DNA of 64,000 bases from Pseudomonas sp. StFLB209. Its GTDB lineage: Bacteria > Pseudomonadota > Gammaproteobacteria > Pseudomonadales > Pseudomonadaceae. Made by a program: the position numbers and the translations under genes. The stretch spans positions 2,864,001 to 2,928,000 of the forward strand of contig NZ_AP014637.1 in the NCBI RefSeq assembly GCF_000829415.1, read 5' to 3'. This document shows, in pieces, positions 8,257 to 16,562 of this stretch. The notes beneath the pieces were generated by a model that saw only the letters and a list, made by a program, of their open reading frames with translations, was not told the origin of the DNA and made no database searches. Each line of letters opens with the position of its first letter. Within the stretch, counting starts at the first letter, position 1.

Positions 8257-9981
8257 CTAGCGGCTACTGGAAATCTTCGCATCCTTGCGAGTCAACGTCG
8301 TATTCAGCGCGCGTTCTGCCTGGTTTTTGCGCAGTTGTTGCCAGCGGGCGACCACCCCCTTTGGCGCCCATATCTGGGGCTCGGATGCCTCGAAATTGTC
8401 TTCGATCTCGCGGCGTGCGACATACGCACTGGCCTGATCGAAAGCCTGTTGCAGGTTATCTGTTTCGACCAGCGCCTTGGCGAATAGTGCATCACCGAAG
8501 TAGGTGAAGTCAGCCTCTTCCGTGCAGCCGAACGAAACCCGGTCGGCGCGTGCGGCGGTCATGATCAGCGTACGTTCGTCTTTGAGCGCCGGAATGAACC
8601 CGCCGGAATAGCAGGCCGAGATCACGATGATCTTGTCGCGATTGTGCAGCGGCGCCATGACTGTGGCCAGTTGGTCGGCCGGCAGGTCGGACAGTGACAG
8701 GCGCGGCTGGTCGAGTACCAGTTGATGATCGTGCGTGCCGTGGCTGGTCAGGTAGATAAAGATCAGGTCTTCCGGGCCGCTGCGCTGGGCCAGGGTCTGG
8801 ATCGCCCGGCTGATGGTCTCGCGGGTTGCCATGGGGCGATCGGCCATGTGGTCGCGGTGGTTGACCAGGCTGACCTGGCCGTGAGCGCCAAAGCGGGTCT
8901 TGAGCAGGTTGCCGACATAATCCGCCTCGCGCTTGAATACGCTCTGTTTGCCGTCGCCGCCGACCACCAGGCTGTATAGCTCCACCGCCGGGGTTGAGGC
9001 CGGCACCGCCTTGAGGGCGTTATCGAGCAGTACACCCTGGGCCAGCAAGCCGGTTTCCAGCGTGTCGGGCAGCAGCTCGCCCTTGGCATCGCGGACCAGT
9101 TGGCCATTGGCCCAGACGCCACGCAGCACCGTGCCGTCGGCTTGAGTCAGGGTGCCTTGGCCCTGATAGGTGTCATTGGCGAAACCACCGGTATAGGTGC
9201 TGCCATCGGCCAAGTGCAATTTGCCTTCGCCGTTGAAGCGCCAGTTGCTGAACTCGCCCTGATAGCGGCTGCCATCGGTGCCGATCAGTTCGCCTTTGCC
9301 GGTGAAGGCGCCTGCGCTGAACTGGCCGCTCCAGACATCGCCGTCGCTGTTCTCATAGCGGCCCTTGCCGTCGAGCTGGTTATCGTGAAAGTTGCCAATG
9401 TATTGATCGCCCTCGGCACTGCTGAACGTGCCCTTGCCTTGCAACTGGCCGTTGACGAAGCGGCCGCTGTACTGATTGCCGCTGGCATCGCTGCGCATCC
9501 CTTCGCCATTGGGTTTGCCGCGGCTGAACTGGCCCTGATACTGGGTGCCGTCATCCAGCTCCAGGCGGCCGGCGCCGTCGTAAAGGTCAGCCTTGAACCC
9601 GCCACGGTAGAGCAGGTCCTTTTCCTTGTAGGTCCCTTCACCCTCACGGCGGCCTTGCTTGAACGCACCCACGTAACTGCTGGTACGGGTGGTCAGAATG
9701 CCCTGGCCGCTGTAGAGGCCGTGCTCGAACCCGCCTTTATAGACATCCCCGTTGCTGGCCCGCCATTCACCCTGGCCATGCCACTGGCCGCGATCGAACT
9801 GACCCTGATACCAGCTGCCATTGGGGTAGTCGATACGTCCCTGACCTTGCAGCAGGCCGTTGACCAGATCGCCACGATAGCGTCCGCCATCCGGCAGGCG
9901 GCCGTCAGGCGGCAGCAGCGACTCGCCGTCTCCGCAGCCAGCGATCAGGAGGGTCAGTGCCAGTGGGGCAAGCGCGCGCAT
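8257..9981 (-). CDS. Lipoprotein with 12 MORN repeats and a C-terminal peptidase C13 (legumain/caspase-like) domain
   Basis: A 574-residue fusion. The signal peptide ends in the lipobox LIAG-C16. Between about residues 34 and 298 lie twelve MORN-type repeats spaced 22-23 residues apart (for example YQGQF, YKGGF, YSGRF, WSGQF). From about residue 335 a clan-CD cysteine peptidase begins (ELYSLVVGGDGKQSVFKREA). Its catalytic histidine is in YLTSHG (H414) and its cysteine in VISACYSGGF (C457). Both catalytic residues are intact. The ATG at 9981 is chosen over an upstream TTG. The predicted place is the envelope, anchored by lipid. In eukaryotes MORN repeats bind membranes or act as protein scaffolds; here neither substrate nor partner is known. 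A 42-base gap leads to the downstream SDR gene. Confidence 0.85.
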   Translation of the reverse strand: MRALAPLALTLLIAGCGDGESLLPPDGRLPDGGRYRGDLVNGLLQGQGRIDYPNGSWYQGQFDRGQWHGQGEWRASNGDVYKGGFEHGLYSGQGILTTRTSSYVGAFKQGRREGEGTYKEKDLLYRGGFKADLYDGAGRLELDDGTQYQGQFSRGKPNGEGMRSDASGNQYSGRFVNGQLQGKGTFSSAEGDQYIGNFHDNQLDGKGRYENSDGDVWSGQFSAGAFTGKGELIGTDGSRYQGEFSNWRFNGEGKLHLADGSTYTGGFANDTYQGQGTLTQADGTVLRGVWANGQLVRDAKGELLPDTLETGLLAQGVLLDNALKAVPASTPAVELYSLVVGGDGKQSVFKREADYVGNLLKTRFGAHGQVSLVNHRDHMADRPMATRETISRAIQTLAQRSGPEDLIFIYLTSHGTHDHQLVLDQPRLSLSDLPADQLATVMAPLHNRDKIIVISACYSGGFIPALKDERTLIMTAARADRVSFGCTEEADFTYFGDALFAKALVETDNLQQAFDQASAYVARREIEDNFEASEPQIWAPKGVVARWQQLRKNQAERALNTTLTRKDAKISSSR

Positions 9982-10111
9982 GTCAGGTCTCAAGGGGTAT
10001 GAATCGGCAGGGGCGGCCCAGGCTCGTTTCGAGCCTTGATGCCGTGATCAGAAGTATGCCGCAGGCTGTCAGGTTGACGAAACAGTCAGTAATGACTGTT
10101 TCGTACCAATA

Positions 10112-10251
10112 GGGCACCTCTAAAAACCACCTTCGTTGCCACCGTTGCGTTGAAAACAGGCTCAAAATGCTCATTTACAATCCGTAAACTGCGCTCTCTC
10201 GCCTGTTTTCGTCTTGCGCTGGCTGCCTCGCCTACGTTTTTAGAGGCACCC
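10112..10251. repeat. Dispersed element, family 1 copy A (140 bases, terminal inverted repeats)
   Basis: The ends are GGGCACCTCTAAAAAC and, inverted, GTTTTTAGAGGCACCC, matching at 14 of 16 positions. The interior holds the word GGCTCAAAATGCTCATTTAC followed by GTAAACTGCGCT. The same ends and core recur at 46032-46166, and the ends alone at 54535-54573. No reading frame is present, so it looks like a MITE-type element. Confidence 0.75.
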
Positions 10252-10259
10252 AATGGCCG

Positions 10260-10715
10260 TTACACGAAACACAAGGTCAGTGGTTCGGCAATGTAGGCCG
10301 GTTTCTCCTGGCCTTCGATTTCCATCGTGGCCGTGCCTTTGAGCAGCCACTGTCCAGGTTTTTTCTCGTTGACCTCGGTCAGCTGCAGCTTCAGGCGCAC
10401 CCGCGAGCCAACCGCCACCGGCTGAATGAAGCGCACGCTGTCCAGCCCGTAGTTAACCACCATCTTCAGGCCTTCAGGCAGGACCATCAGGTCGCCCATC
10501 AGCACCGGGATCAGTGACAGCGACAAAAAACCGTGGGCGATGGTGCCGCCAAACGGGGTCTTCGCGGCCTTGACCGGGTCGACATGGATGAACTGAAAAT
10601 CGCCGGTGGCTTCGGCAAACAGGTCAATACGCGCCTGGTCGATGCTCAGCCAGTCGGAACATCCCAGTTCCTTGCCAATGTATTGCGTGAGTTGGTGTGC
10701 CGGTACATAGGGCAT
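10260..10715 (-). CDS. MaoC-family (R)-specific enoyl-CoA hydratase, PhaJ4-like
   Basis: A 151-residue hot-dog-fold hydratase. The hydratase motif ATGDFQFIHVDP carries the catalytic pair D39 and H44, followed by TPFGGTIAHGFLSLSL, the conserved family segment. This family hydrates trans-2-enoyl-CoA to (R)-3-hydroxyacyl-CoA, linking beta-oxidation to polyhydroxyalkanoate synthesis. From memory the whole protein resembles P. aeruginosa PhaJ4. The start at 10715 is taken because GGAGA lies just upstream; the longer frame to 10862 runs through a dispersed repeat. It is monocistronic, with a family 1 element at its 3' side and a family 2 element at its 5' side. Confidence 0.88.
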   Translation of the reverse strand: MPYVPAHQLTQYIGKELGCSDWLSIDQARIDLFAEATGDFQFIHVDPVKAAKTPFGGTIAHGFLSLSLIPVLMGDLMVLPEGLKMVVNYGLDSVRFIQPVAVGSRVRLKLQLTEVNEKKPGQWLLKGTATMEIEGQEKPAYIAEPLTLCFV

Positions 10716-10763
10716 GGTTCTCTCCTTGATAATGAAATCTGCTATGGGGTGTTGACCTCGGCG

Positions 10764-10906
10764 CAATACTGTTCTGTTAGACCGGTGGTAGCCCGCTTGC
10801 TGGCGAAGACGGCGGCACATTCGCAGTAGATGCTGTGATTTTACCGGCCCTTTCGCGACCAAGGTCGCTCCCGCAAAGGCATGCGGCGCTTATTTGAACA
10901 GTATTG
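10764..10906. repeat. Dispersed element, family 2 copy A (143 bases)
   Basis: A perfect 11-base inverted repeat (CAATACTGTTC at 10764-10774, GAACAGTATTG at 10896-10906) bounds the segment. Its right half (10831-10902) aligns without gaps to 28711-28782, with 59 of 72 positions identical by my count. It includes REP-like hairpin sequence (CGCGACCAAGGTCGCTC). Confidence 0.7.
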
Positions 10907-11067
10907 GACCTCGGCGTGGTTGGGATGAAACGGCAACAGCCCCTAATGCAGGACCGCTGAAGATCAGCAGAGCCTGGCCATTAGGTCAAGTCTGCGGGAG
11001 TGTTATATGGCCGCAGGTTTGCCATGCTTATAATGAGCCCCGTACATTTGCATTTGCCGGAGTACGC

Positions 11068-11430
11068 ATGCTGCTACGAGGACTGACGGCGCTGGTGTTG
11101 TTCCAGTTGCTGGGGACTGCACTCAATCACCTGTTTATCCCCATCCTGCCGGGGCCGATCATTGGCATGATCTTGTTGCTGGGCTTTTTGATGGTGCGCG
11201 GGGAGGTCGATGAGCCGATCAGCCAGGCCGCGACCAGTCTGCTGCGTTACCTGCCATTGCTGCTGGTGCCGCCGGCGGTGGGGGTGATGGCTTATGCCGG
11301 GGCGATTGCCCGAGACTTCTGGGCGATCTTCGGCACCTTGGTGGTGTCGCTAGTGGTGTCGGTGGTGTTTGTCGGCGTATTGATGCAAAAACTCACCGAG
11401 CGCCAGGCCCGCCGTAAGGAAACCCCATGA
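11068..11430 (+). CDS. lrgA: CidA/LrgA-family membrane protein
   Basis: A 120-residue protein with four hydrophobic segments and the family features LFIPILPGPIIGMILL and LPLLLVPPAVGVM. LrgA/CidA proteins are holin-like inner-membrane proteins acting with LrgB/CidB partners. They have been linked to murein hydrolase control, cell death and, more recently, export of small organic acids such as pyruvate. The start ATG at 11068 follows CCGGAG; the frame extends upstream without a good site. It overlaps lrgB by four bases (ATGA), so translation is coupled. The C-terminus is basic (RQARRKETP). Confidence 0.88.
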   Translation: MLLRGLTALVLFQLLGTALNHLFIPILPGPIIGMILLLGFLMVRGEVDEPISQAATSLLRYLPLLLVPPAVGVMAYAGAIARDFWAIFGTLVVSLVVSVVFVGVLMQKLTERQARRKETP

Positions 11431-12143
11431 TGCTCGACTGGCACGGCGCCTGGGGGGCGGTGATCAACCACCCGTTGTTTGGCATCGGTATCACGCTGGG
11501 CGCCTATCAACTGGCGATGGCCGCATACGAAAAAAGCCGCTTGGTGCTCCTGCAGCCAGTGCTGGTGTCGATGGCCATTCTGATTGGCATTTTATTGGCC
11601 TGTGGCCTGAGTTATGAGCAGTACCGCGACAGCACCGCGATCCTCGGCACGTTGCTGGGGCCCGCCACGGTTGCACTTGCCGTGCCGCTTTATCTGAATT
11701 TGCGCCGGATTCGTCAGTTGTTATGGCCAACCTTGACTACGCTGGTGCTGGGTGGTGTGTTGGTGACCGGTCTGTGTCTGGCGCTGGGTGAGTTGCTGGG
11801 GGCCGATCATATGATCCTCATGACCCTGGCGCCCAAGTCGGTGACGTCACCGATTGCCATGCTGGTGGCCGAGCAAATGGGCGGCGTCGCTGCGCTGGCT
11901 GCGGTGTTCGTACTGATTACCGGCGTGCTGGGGGCTATCCTCGGCCCGCTACTGTTGTCATTGAGCGGGGTGGATAATCCTGCTGCGCGCGGCATGGCAC
12001 TGGGCTTGACCGCCCATGCGGTGGGTACTGCCCAGGCGTTGCAGGAAGGCGAGGAGGCGGGTGCGTTTGCCGCACTGGCCATGAGTCTGATGGGTGTGGC
12101 GACGGCGTTGTGTCTGCCGCTGGCGGTCTCTGTTGTCGTGTAA
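11427..12143 (+). CDS. lrgB: LrgB/CidB-family membrane protein
   Basis: A 238-residue polytopic membrane protein of the usual family length. The hallmark is LAPKSVTSPIAML around residues 132-144, followed by a glycine- and leucine-rich transmembrane stretch and the conserved RGMALGLTAHAVGTAQAL segment. It pairs with LrgA, encoded four bases out of register just upstream. A LON-domain protein gene follows after 10 bases, so all three form one operon. The function (hydrolase control or metabolite export) is inferred from the family. Confidence 0.9.
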   Translation: MMLDWHGAWGAVINHPLFGIGITLGAYQLAMAAYEKSRLVLLQPVLVSMAILIGILLACGLSYEQYRDSTAILGTLLGPATVALAVPLYLNLRRIRQLLWPTLTTLVLGGVLVTGLCLALGELLGADHMILMTLAPKSVTSPIAMLVAEQMGGVAALAAVFVLITGVLGAILGPLLLSLSGVDNPAARGMALGLTAHAVGTAQALQEGEEAGAFAALAMSLMGVATALCLPLAVSVVV

Positions 12144-12153
12144 GGAGCTTGTT

Positions 12154-12744
12154 ATGACGTTGCCGCTGTTTCCATTGAACACCGTGTTGTTTCCGGGCTG
12201 CGTGCTGGACCTGCAATTGTTCGAGGCCCGCTATCTGGACATGATCGGTCGCTGCATGAAGCGCAATGAAGGCTTCGGCGTGGTGTGCATCACCCAAGGT
12301 AGCGAGGTCGGTGTTGCGCCGGGCGGCTACTCGCTGATCGGCTGTGAAGCCTTGGTGCGCGACTTCCAGCAACAGGACAACGGCCTGCTGGGCATCCGTG
12401 TGGTGGGTGGGCGACGCTTCCGGGTTGTCAGTGCTGAAGTCCAGCGCGACCAACTGCTGGTCGCCGATGTGCACTGGCTTGAAGATCATCAAGAGCGGCC
12501 TTTGCAGGAAGAAGACGCCGACCTGGTGGCGCTGCTGCATGCACTGGCCGAACACCCGATGGTCGCTTCGCTGGACATGGGCCTGGAAGCGGCAGGCCAG
12601 CAATCGCTGGGTAACCAACTGGCCTACCTGCTGCCATTCGATGAGCAGGACAAGATCGAACTGCTGGAAATCGACGACCCCGAAGAGCGCCTGGTCGCCA
12701 TTCAGAGCCTGCTCGACGAAATGCAGGGCGACCTGCAGGCGTAA
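12154..12744 (+). CDS. LON peptidase substrate-binding-domain protein
   Basis: A 196-residue protein made almost entirely of the Lon N-terminal substrate-recognition domain. It opens LPLFPLNTVLFPGCVLDLQLFEARYLDMI, the domain's signature start, and later shows GIRVVGGRRFRV. There is no AAA+ or protease part. Such stand-alone LAN/PUA-like proteins are common in Pseudomonas and lack a proven role. GGAG lies seven bases before the start at 12154. Its place ten bases after lrgB suggests co-transcription with the holin-like pair. Confidence 0.88.
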   Translation: MTLPLFPLNTVLFPGCVLDLQLFEARYLDMIGRCMKRNEGFGVVCITQGSEVGVAPGGYSLIGCEALVRDFQQQDNGLLGIRVVGGRRFRVVSAEVQRDQLLVADVHWLEDHQERPLQEEDADLVALLHALAEHPMVASLDMGLEAAGQQSLGNQLAYLLPFDEQDKIELLEIDDPEERLVAIQSLLDEMQGDLQA

Positions 12745-12844
12745 GCCCGAGCAACGGCCAACCGCCGTTGATCTTGCTTTTGCTCTACGAACCAAGATGG
12801 CCCAGACGACGCCGAACGCCAAATCGGCACCGGAGCAAGGGAAT

Positions 12845-12922
12845 CCCGCTTGAAGCGGGACTAGCCGTCGCAAGCGTTTTGGTTACTTTGGCGCTCCAAA
12901 GTAACTCGCCCAGCAGGGCGAA
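12845..12922. repeat. Cluster of three short hairpins (dispersed-type intergenic repeat)
   Basis: Three stems follow one another: CCCGCTTGAAGCGGG at 12845-12860, a perfect 10-base stem GTTACTTTGG/CCAAAGTAAC at 12882-12905, and TCGCCC/GGGCGA at 12907-12922. The GTTACTTT...AAAGTAAC block resembles intergenic repeats frequent in Pseudomonas. It lies between convergent genes and could end transcription from both sides. Confidence 0.55.
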
Positions 12923-13008
12923 ACCTGAAGTGCAGACAACACGATGAAGGACTTTTCATCAGTCTAAATGTCAACTCGCAGCCAAAGCGGATCGCTTTCC
13001 AGTCGTCG

Positions 13009-14331
13009 CTACATCAGATACTGATACCGCAACACCGCATGCGACAGCGCATTGACCGCAAAACCACCCAGCAAAGCCGTCACCGCCGGCACCAACAGCC
13101 ACCAGACCCGTGCCGACATGGCCGGCAGCGGCTCGCGGTGCTGAATAATCGTCAGGCTCGCCGCACAGATACCCAGCGCCAGCATCATCCCGGCCAGAAT
13201 GTCGGTCGGCCAATGCACGCCCAGATAAACCCGCGACAGCGCAATGGCCAGCGCCGGAATGCCCCCCAGCACCAGCCACGCCAGGCGCAGCCGCACCGGC
13301 TGACTGCGGCCAGCGAGCACGGCCAGGGTCATGAACAATGCGAACGCTGCCGAGCTATGCCCGCTGGGCATGCTGTAGGTGGTCAGCGGGTCGACCAGCA
13401 CCTCTGGCCGGGCGCGGGCAAAGAACGCCTTGAGCGCACCGTTGGCACAAGCAGTGCCGAGCATGGTGACAACCGCGAATGCCGCATGGCGCCACTGCCG
13501 GGCAACCAGCAGCACCAGTACCACCAGGGCCGCCGCCAGCAACTGGGTGTGGAAATCACCAATACTGGTCACCAGCAGGACAATGTTCTGCGCCGCCTCG
13601 CTGCGATGCTCTTGCACCAGCGTCATCAGGCCCTGATCGAACTTGTCCAGCCACGGCCAGCCGATAAACAGTGCCACCATGGTCACCAGGCACAAGCCAC
13701 TGATCAGCCGGGTCGCATAGCGCTGCTTGCGCATGCTGCTCTGGATGCTCAGGCCAAACACCACTGCCAGAACCCCGCCGACAACAGCGGCCTCACCCCA
13801 GAACCCTTCTGGCAATGGCAGGCGAATGGCAGCACCGGCGGCCCAGCCGGGCAACAGGTAAGCGATTGACCAGCCGATGGTGGCGATGATGCTGACCGCC
13901 AGAAAACGCGGAAAGGGCATGTCGCACATGCCGGCAATCATCGGCAGCATGGGCCGCAGCGGGCCGATGAAGCGGCCGACCAGCAGGCTGGCAATACCGT
14001 AGCGCTGGAAATACGCCTCGGCACCGGTCATCCACTCCGGGTGCGAACGCAGGCCGGGCAGGCGGCGGATATTCTGGTGAAAGCGCCGGCCCACGGCATA
14101 CGAAACCAGATCGCCCAGAATACCCCCGGCAAAACCCAGCAGCAGAACGTCGCTGAGGCCCAGAATCCCGCTGCCGGCCAGCGCTGCGATGGCAAACATC
14201 AGCACCGTACCGGGGACCACGATCCCGGCAATGGCCACGCACTCAATGAACGCGACGATGAAAATGGCTACCGCGACCCAGGAAGGGTTGGCGGTCAGCC
14301 AGCCGGTAATGCCGTTGAGCCATTCGCCCAT
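13009..14331 (-). CDS. DedA-family / PAP2 phosphatase fusion protein
   Basis: A 440-residue fusion membrane protein. Residues about 1-200 are a DedA (SNARE-associated) domain with ECVAIAGIVVPGTVLMF, GILGDLVSYAVGR and RFIGPLRPMLPMIAG. Residues about 225-440 are a PAP2 phosphatase with its three motifs: KAFFARARP, PSGHS and SRVYLGVHWPTD. DedA proteins flip undecaprenyl phosphate or other lipids, and membrane PAP2 enzymes dephosphorylate undecaprenyl pyrophosphate or phosphatidate, so the fusion plausibly couples lipid-carrier dephosphorylation with transport. The start at 14331 has AAGGAAA upstream and follows the mpg stop by two bases, so mpg and this gene form one unit. Confidence 0.88.
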   Translation of the reverse strand: MGEWLNGITGWLTANPSWVAVAIFIVAFIECVAIAGIVVPGTVLMFAIAALAGSGILGLSDVLLLGFAGGILGDLVSYAVGRRFHQNIRRLPGLRSHPEWMTGAEAYFQRYGIASLLVGRFIGPLRPMLPMIAGMCDMPFPRFLAVSIIATIGWSIAYLLPGWAAGAAIRLPLPEGFWGEAAVVGGVLAVVFGLSIQSSMRKQRYATRLISGLCLVTMVALFIGWPWLDKFDQGLMTLVQEHRSEAAQNIVLLVTSIGDFHTQLLAAALVVLVLLVARQWRHAAFAVVTMLGTACANGALKAFFARARPEVLVDPLTTYSMPSGHSSAAFALFMTLAVLAGRSQPVRLRLAWLVLGGIPALAIALSRVYLGVHWPTDILAGMMLALGICAASLTIIQHREPLPAMSARVWWLLVPAVTALLGGFAVNALSHAVLRYQYLM

Positions 14332-14333
14332 GG

Positions 14334-15017
14334 TCAATTTCCTTGATCCAGAATGAGGTAATCGCGGCCTTCGACCTGACCGCGCCTGAGAGGGTTCCGT
14401 GTGCACCAGCGTGCCTGTTCGGCGTCCACGAAACGATACAGCAGGTGTTCGTCACGCCCGGACGGGATGCCCAGGCGGGCAGCCTGAATGATGCGGGGCG
14501 GGCGTAGCCCGACGTCTTCGACAAAGATGCGCTCAGGGTCGAAGCGCTTGGCGTCCCACATTGGCACTTTCAGGCCCATGGCCTTGCACAGCAGGGTTTG
14601 CCCGGCACACAACCGCTCGGGCGCACGCAGGGCACCACTGGCATCAGGGTTGTTCAGTTGCATCTGTGCCAGGGCATTGGCATCGCTGAACGCATCGACC
14701 CAAGGCATGCCCGATTTGATCAGTACGGCGTTGCCCGGCCCTTCGGCGCTGAAGTTGAGCGAGTCGCCGCCACGGGCGTAATACATATAGATGTGCCCGC
14801 CATCAAGAAACAACGCTTTACGCTTTTCGGTGTAACCCAGCGAGGCATGGCTGCCTTTTTCGGCCAGGTAATAGGCTTCGGTCTCGATGATGCGGGCCGC
14901 CAGCCATAAATCACCGACCTTGTGCCGGATGACCTTGCCCAGCAGGTCGCGGGCCAGCAGTTGGGCATCGCGATTGAAGAAGCTGTCGGGCAGGATATTA
15001 GGCAGCGCAGTGGGCAT
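14334..15017 (-). CDS. mpg: DNA-3-methyladenine glycosylase, AAG/Mpg family
   Basis: A 227-residue base-excision enzyme of the AAG fold. It removes 3-methyladenine and related alkylated purines. Typical segments are LARDLLGKVIRH, the catalytic-region glutamate in RIIETEAYY, DGGHIYMYYARGG and LCKAMGLKV. The fold is unrelated to AlkA or Tag. It is first in a two-gene reverse-strand operon with the DedA-PAP2 fusion. A separate Ada-AlkA fusion at 44088 adds an independent glycosylase for alkylated bases. Confidence 0.93.
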   Translation of the reverse strand: MPTALPNILPDSFFNRDAQLLARDLLGKVIRHKVGDLWLAARIIETEAYYLAEKGSHASLGYTEKRKALFLDGGHIYMYYARGGDSLNFSAEGPGNAVLIKSGMPWVDAFSDANALAQMQLNNPDASGALRAPERLCAGQTLLCKAMGLKVPMWDAKRFDPERIFVEDVGLRPPRIIQAARLGIPSGRDEHLLYRFVDAEQARWCTRNPLRRGQVEGRDYLILDQGN

Positions 15018-15274
15018 GGTGGCTCGCGGGCAAGGGCAGGGCGCCGATCATAGCAAGCGTGCGGCTTTCGCTATCGCGGTTTTTTCAGTGCTTTGTTGTA
15101 TCGGAAGATGACAAGCCAGTGTTTCAGCGTCGAGCACCCCCCTGTGGGGCTCGATATACCGGGTATTGATGAAGATTTTGCCAGTATCGTAACCATCCGC
15201 CTGTCTGCGCTGTCGTTAAGTCGGCCTGACAGCTATAATCGACCGCTTTCTTCGCTGCCAAGACCTCTGAGACC

Positions 15275-16546
15275 ATGACTGAGTCCGTTCTTGACTACAT
15301 GACCCGCCTTGGACGTGCCGCCCGTGAGGCGTCGCGCGTGATCGGCCGGGCCAGCACTGCGCAAAAGAACCGCGCCCTGCTGGCCACCGCTGCGGCACTC
15401 GACGCCGCTCGCGCCGAGCTGACCGCCGCTAACGAACAAGACCTGGCCAATGGCCGGGCCAACGGCCTTGAACCGGCCCTGCTCGACCGCCTGGCCCTGA
15501 CCCCCGCACGTATCGACAGCATGATTGTCGGGTTGCGTCAGGTTGCCAGCCTCCCGGACCCGGTCGGCGCCATCCGTGACATGAGTCATCGACCCTCCGG
15601 CATTCAGGTTGGCAAGATGCGCGTACCGCTGGGCGTGGTCGGCATCATCTATGAGTCGCGGCCGAACGTGACCATCGATGCCGCCAGCCTGTGCCTGAAG
15701 TCCGGTAACGCGACCATCCTGCGGGGCGGCTCCGAGGCCATCCATTCCAACCGCGCCGTGGCGACCTGTATCGCCCGGGGCCTCGCCGAAGCCGGTCTGC
15801 CGGCCGGTGTCGTGCAGGTGGTCGAGACCACTGACCGTGCGGCGGTCGGCGCGTTGATCAGCATGCCCGAGTTCGTCGATGTGATCGTGCCGCGCGGTGG
15901 CAAGGGCCTGATCGAGCGCATCAGCCGTGACGCCCGGGTGCCGGTGATCAAGCATCTGGACGGTATCTGCCATATCTATGTCAGCGCCCATGCGGAGCTG
16001 GACAAGGCACAGAAGATCGCCTTCAACGCCAAGACTTACCGTTATGGCATCTGCGGCGCGATGGAGACCCTGCTGGTCGATCAGGCCATTGCCGCCGATT
16101 TCTTGCCGCCGATGGCCGCGCAACTGCGCGAAAAGGGCGTCGAGCTGCGCGGTTGTGAGCGGACCCGGGCGTTGATTGATGTAGTGCCGGCCACCGAAGA
16201 AGACTGGCACACCGAGTATCTGGCAGCGATCCTGTCGATCCGTGTAGTGGCCAGCCTCGACGAGGCCATCGAGCATATCAATCACTATGGCTCGCACCAC
16301 AGTGACGGCATCGTCTCCGAGCATCAGGCGCAGATTCGGCGCTTCATGGCTGAAGTCGATTCCAGTTCGGTGATGGTCAACGCACCGACCTGCTTTGCCG
16401 ACGGCTTCGAGTACGGCCTGGGCGCCGAGATCGGCATCTCCACCGACAAGCTGCATGCTCGCGGCCCTGTGGGGCTCGAAGGCCTGACCTGTGAGAAGTA
16501 CATCGTGATCGGGGATGGCCAGCTGCGTGGACAGGAGCCCGTCTGA
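15275..16546 (+). CDS. proA: Gamma-glutamyl phosphate reductase
   Basis: This enzyme makes glutamate-5-semialdehyde from gamma-glutamyl phosphate with NADPH, the second step of proline synthesis. It is 423 residues, the usual length. Visible features are [33 protein letters not shown] (nucleotide-binding region), the active-site cysteine in [12 protein letters not shown], where G replaces the more usual N after the cysteine, and [22 protein letters not shown] near the end. It opens a long forward cluster and nadD follows after a short gap. Confidence 0.96.
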   Translation: MTESVLDYMTRLGRAAREASRVIGRASTAQKNRALLATAAALDAARAELTAANEQDLANGRANGLEPALLDRLALTPARIDSMIVGLRQVASLPDPVGAIRDMSHRPSGIQVGKMRVPLGVVGIIYESRPNVTIDAASLCLKSGNATILRGGSEAIHSNRAVATCIARGLAEAGLPAGVVQVVETTDRAAVGALISMPEFVDVIVPRGGKGLIERISRDARVPVIKHLDGICHIYVSAHAELDKAQKIAFNAKTYRYGICGAMETLLVDQAIAADFLPPMAAQLREKGVELRGCERTRALIDVVPATEEDWHTEYLAAILSIRVVASLDEAIEHINHYGSHHSDGIVSEHQAQIRRFMAEVDSSSVMVNAPTCFADGFEYGLGAEIGISTDKLHARGPVGLEGLTCEKYIVIGDGQLRGQEPV

Positions 16547-16562
16547 GTTGAGCCTGCCTGAC

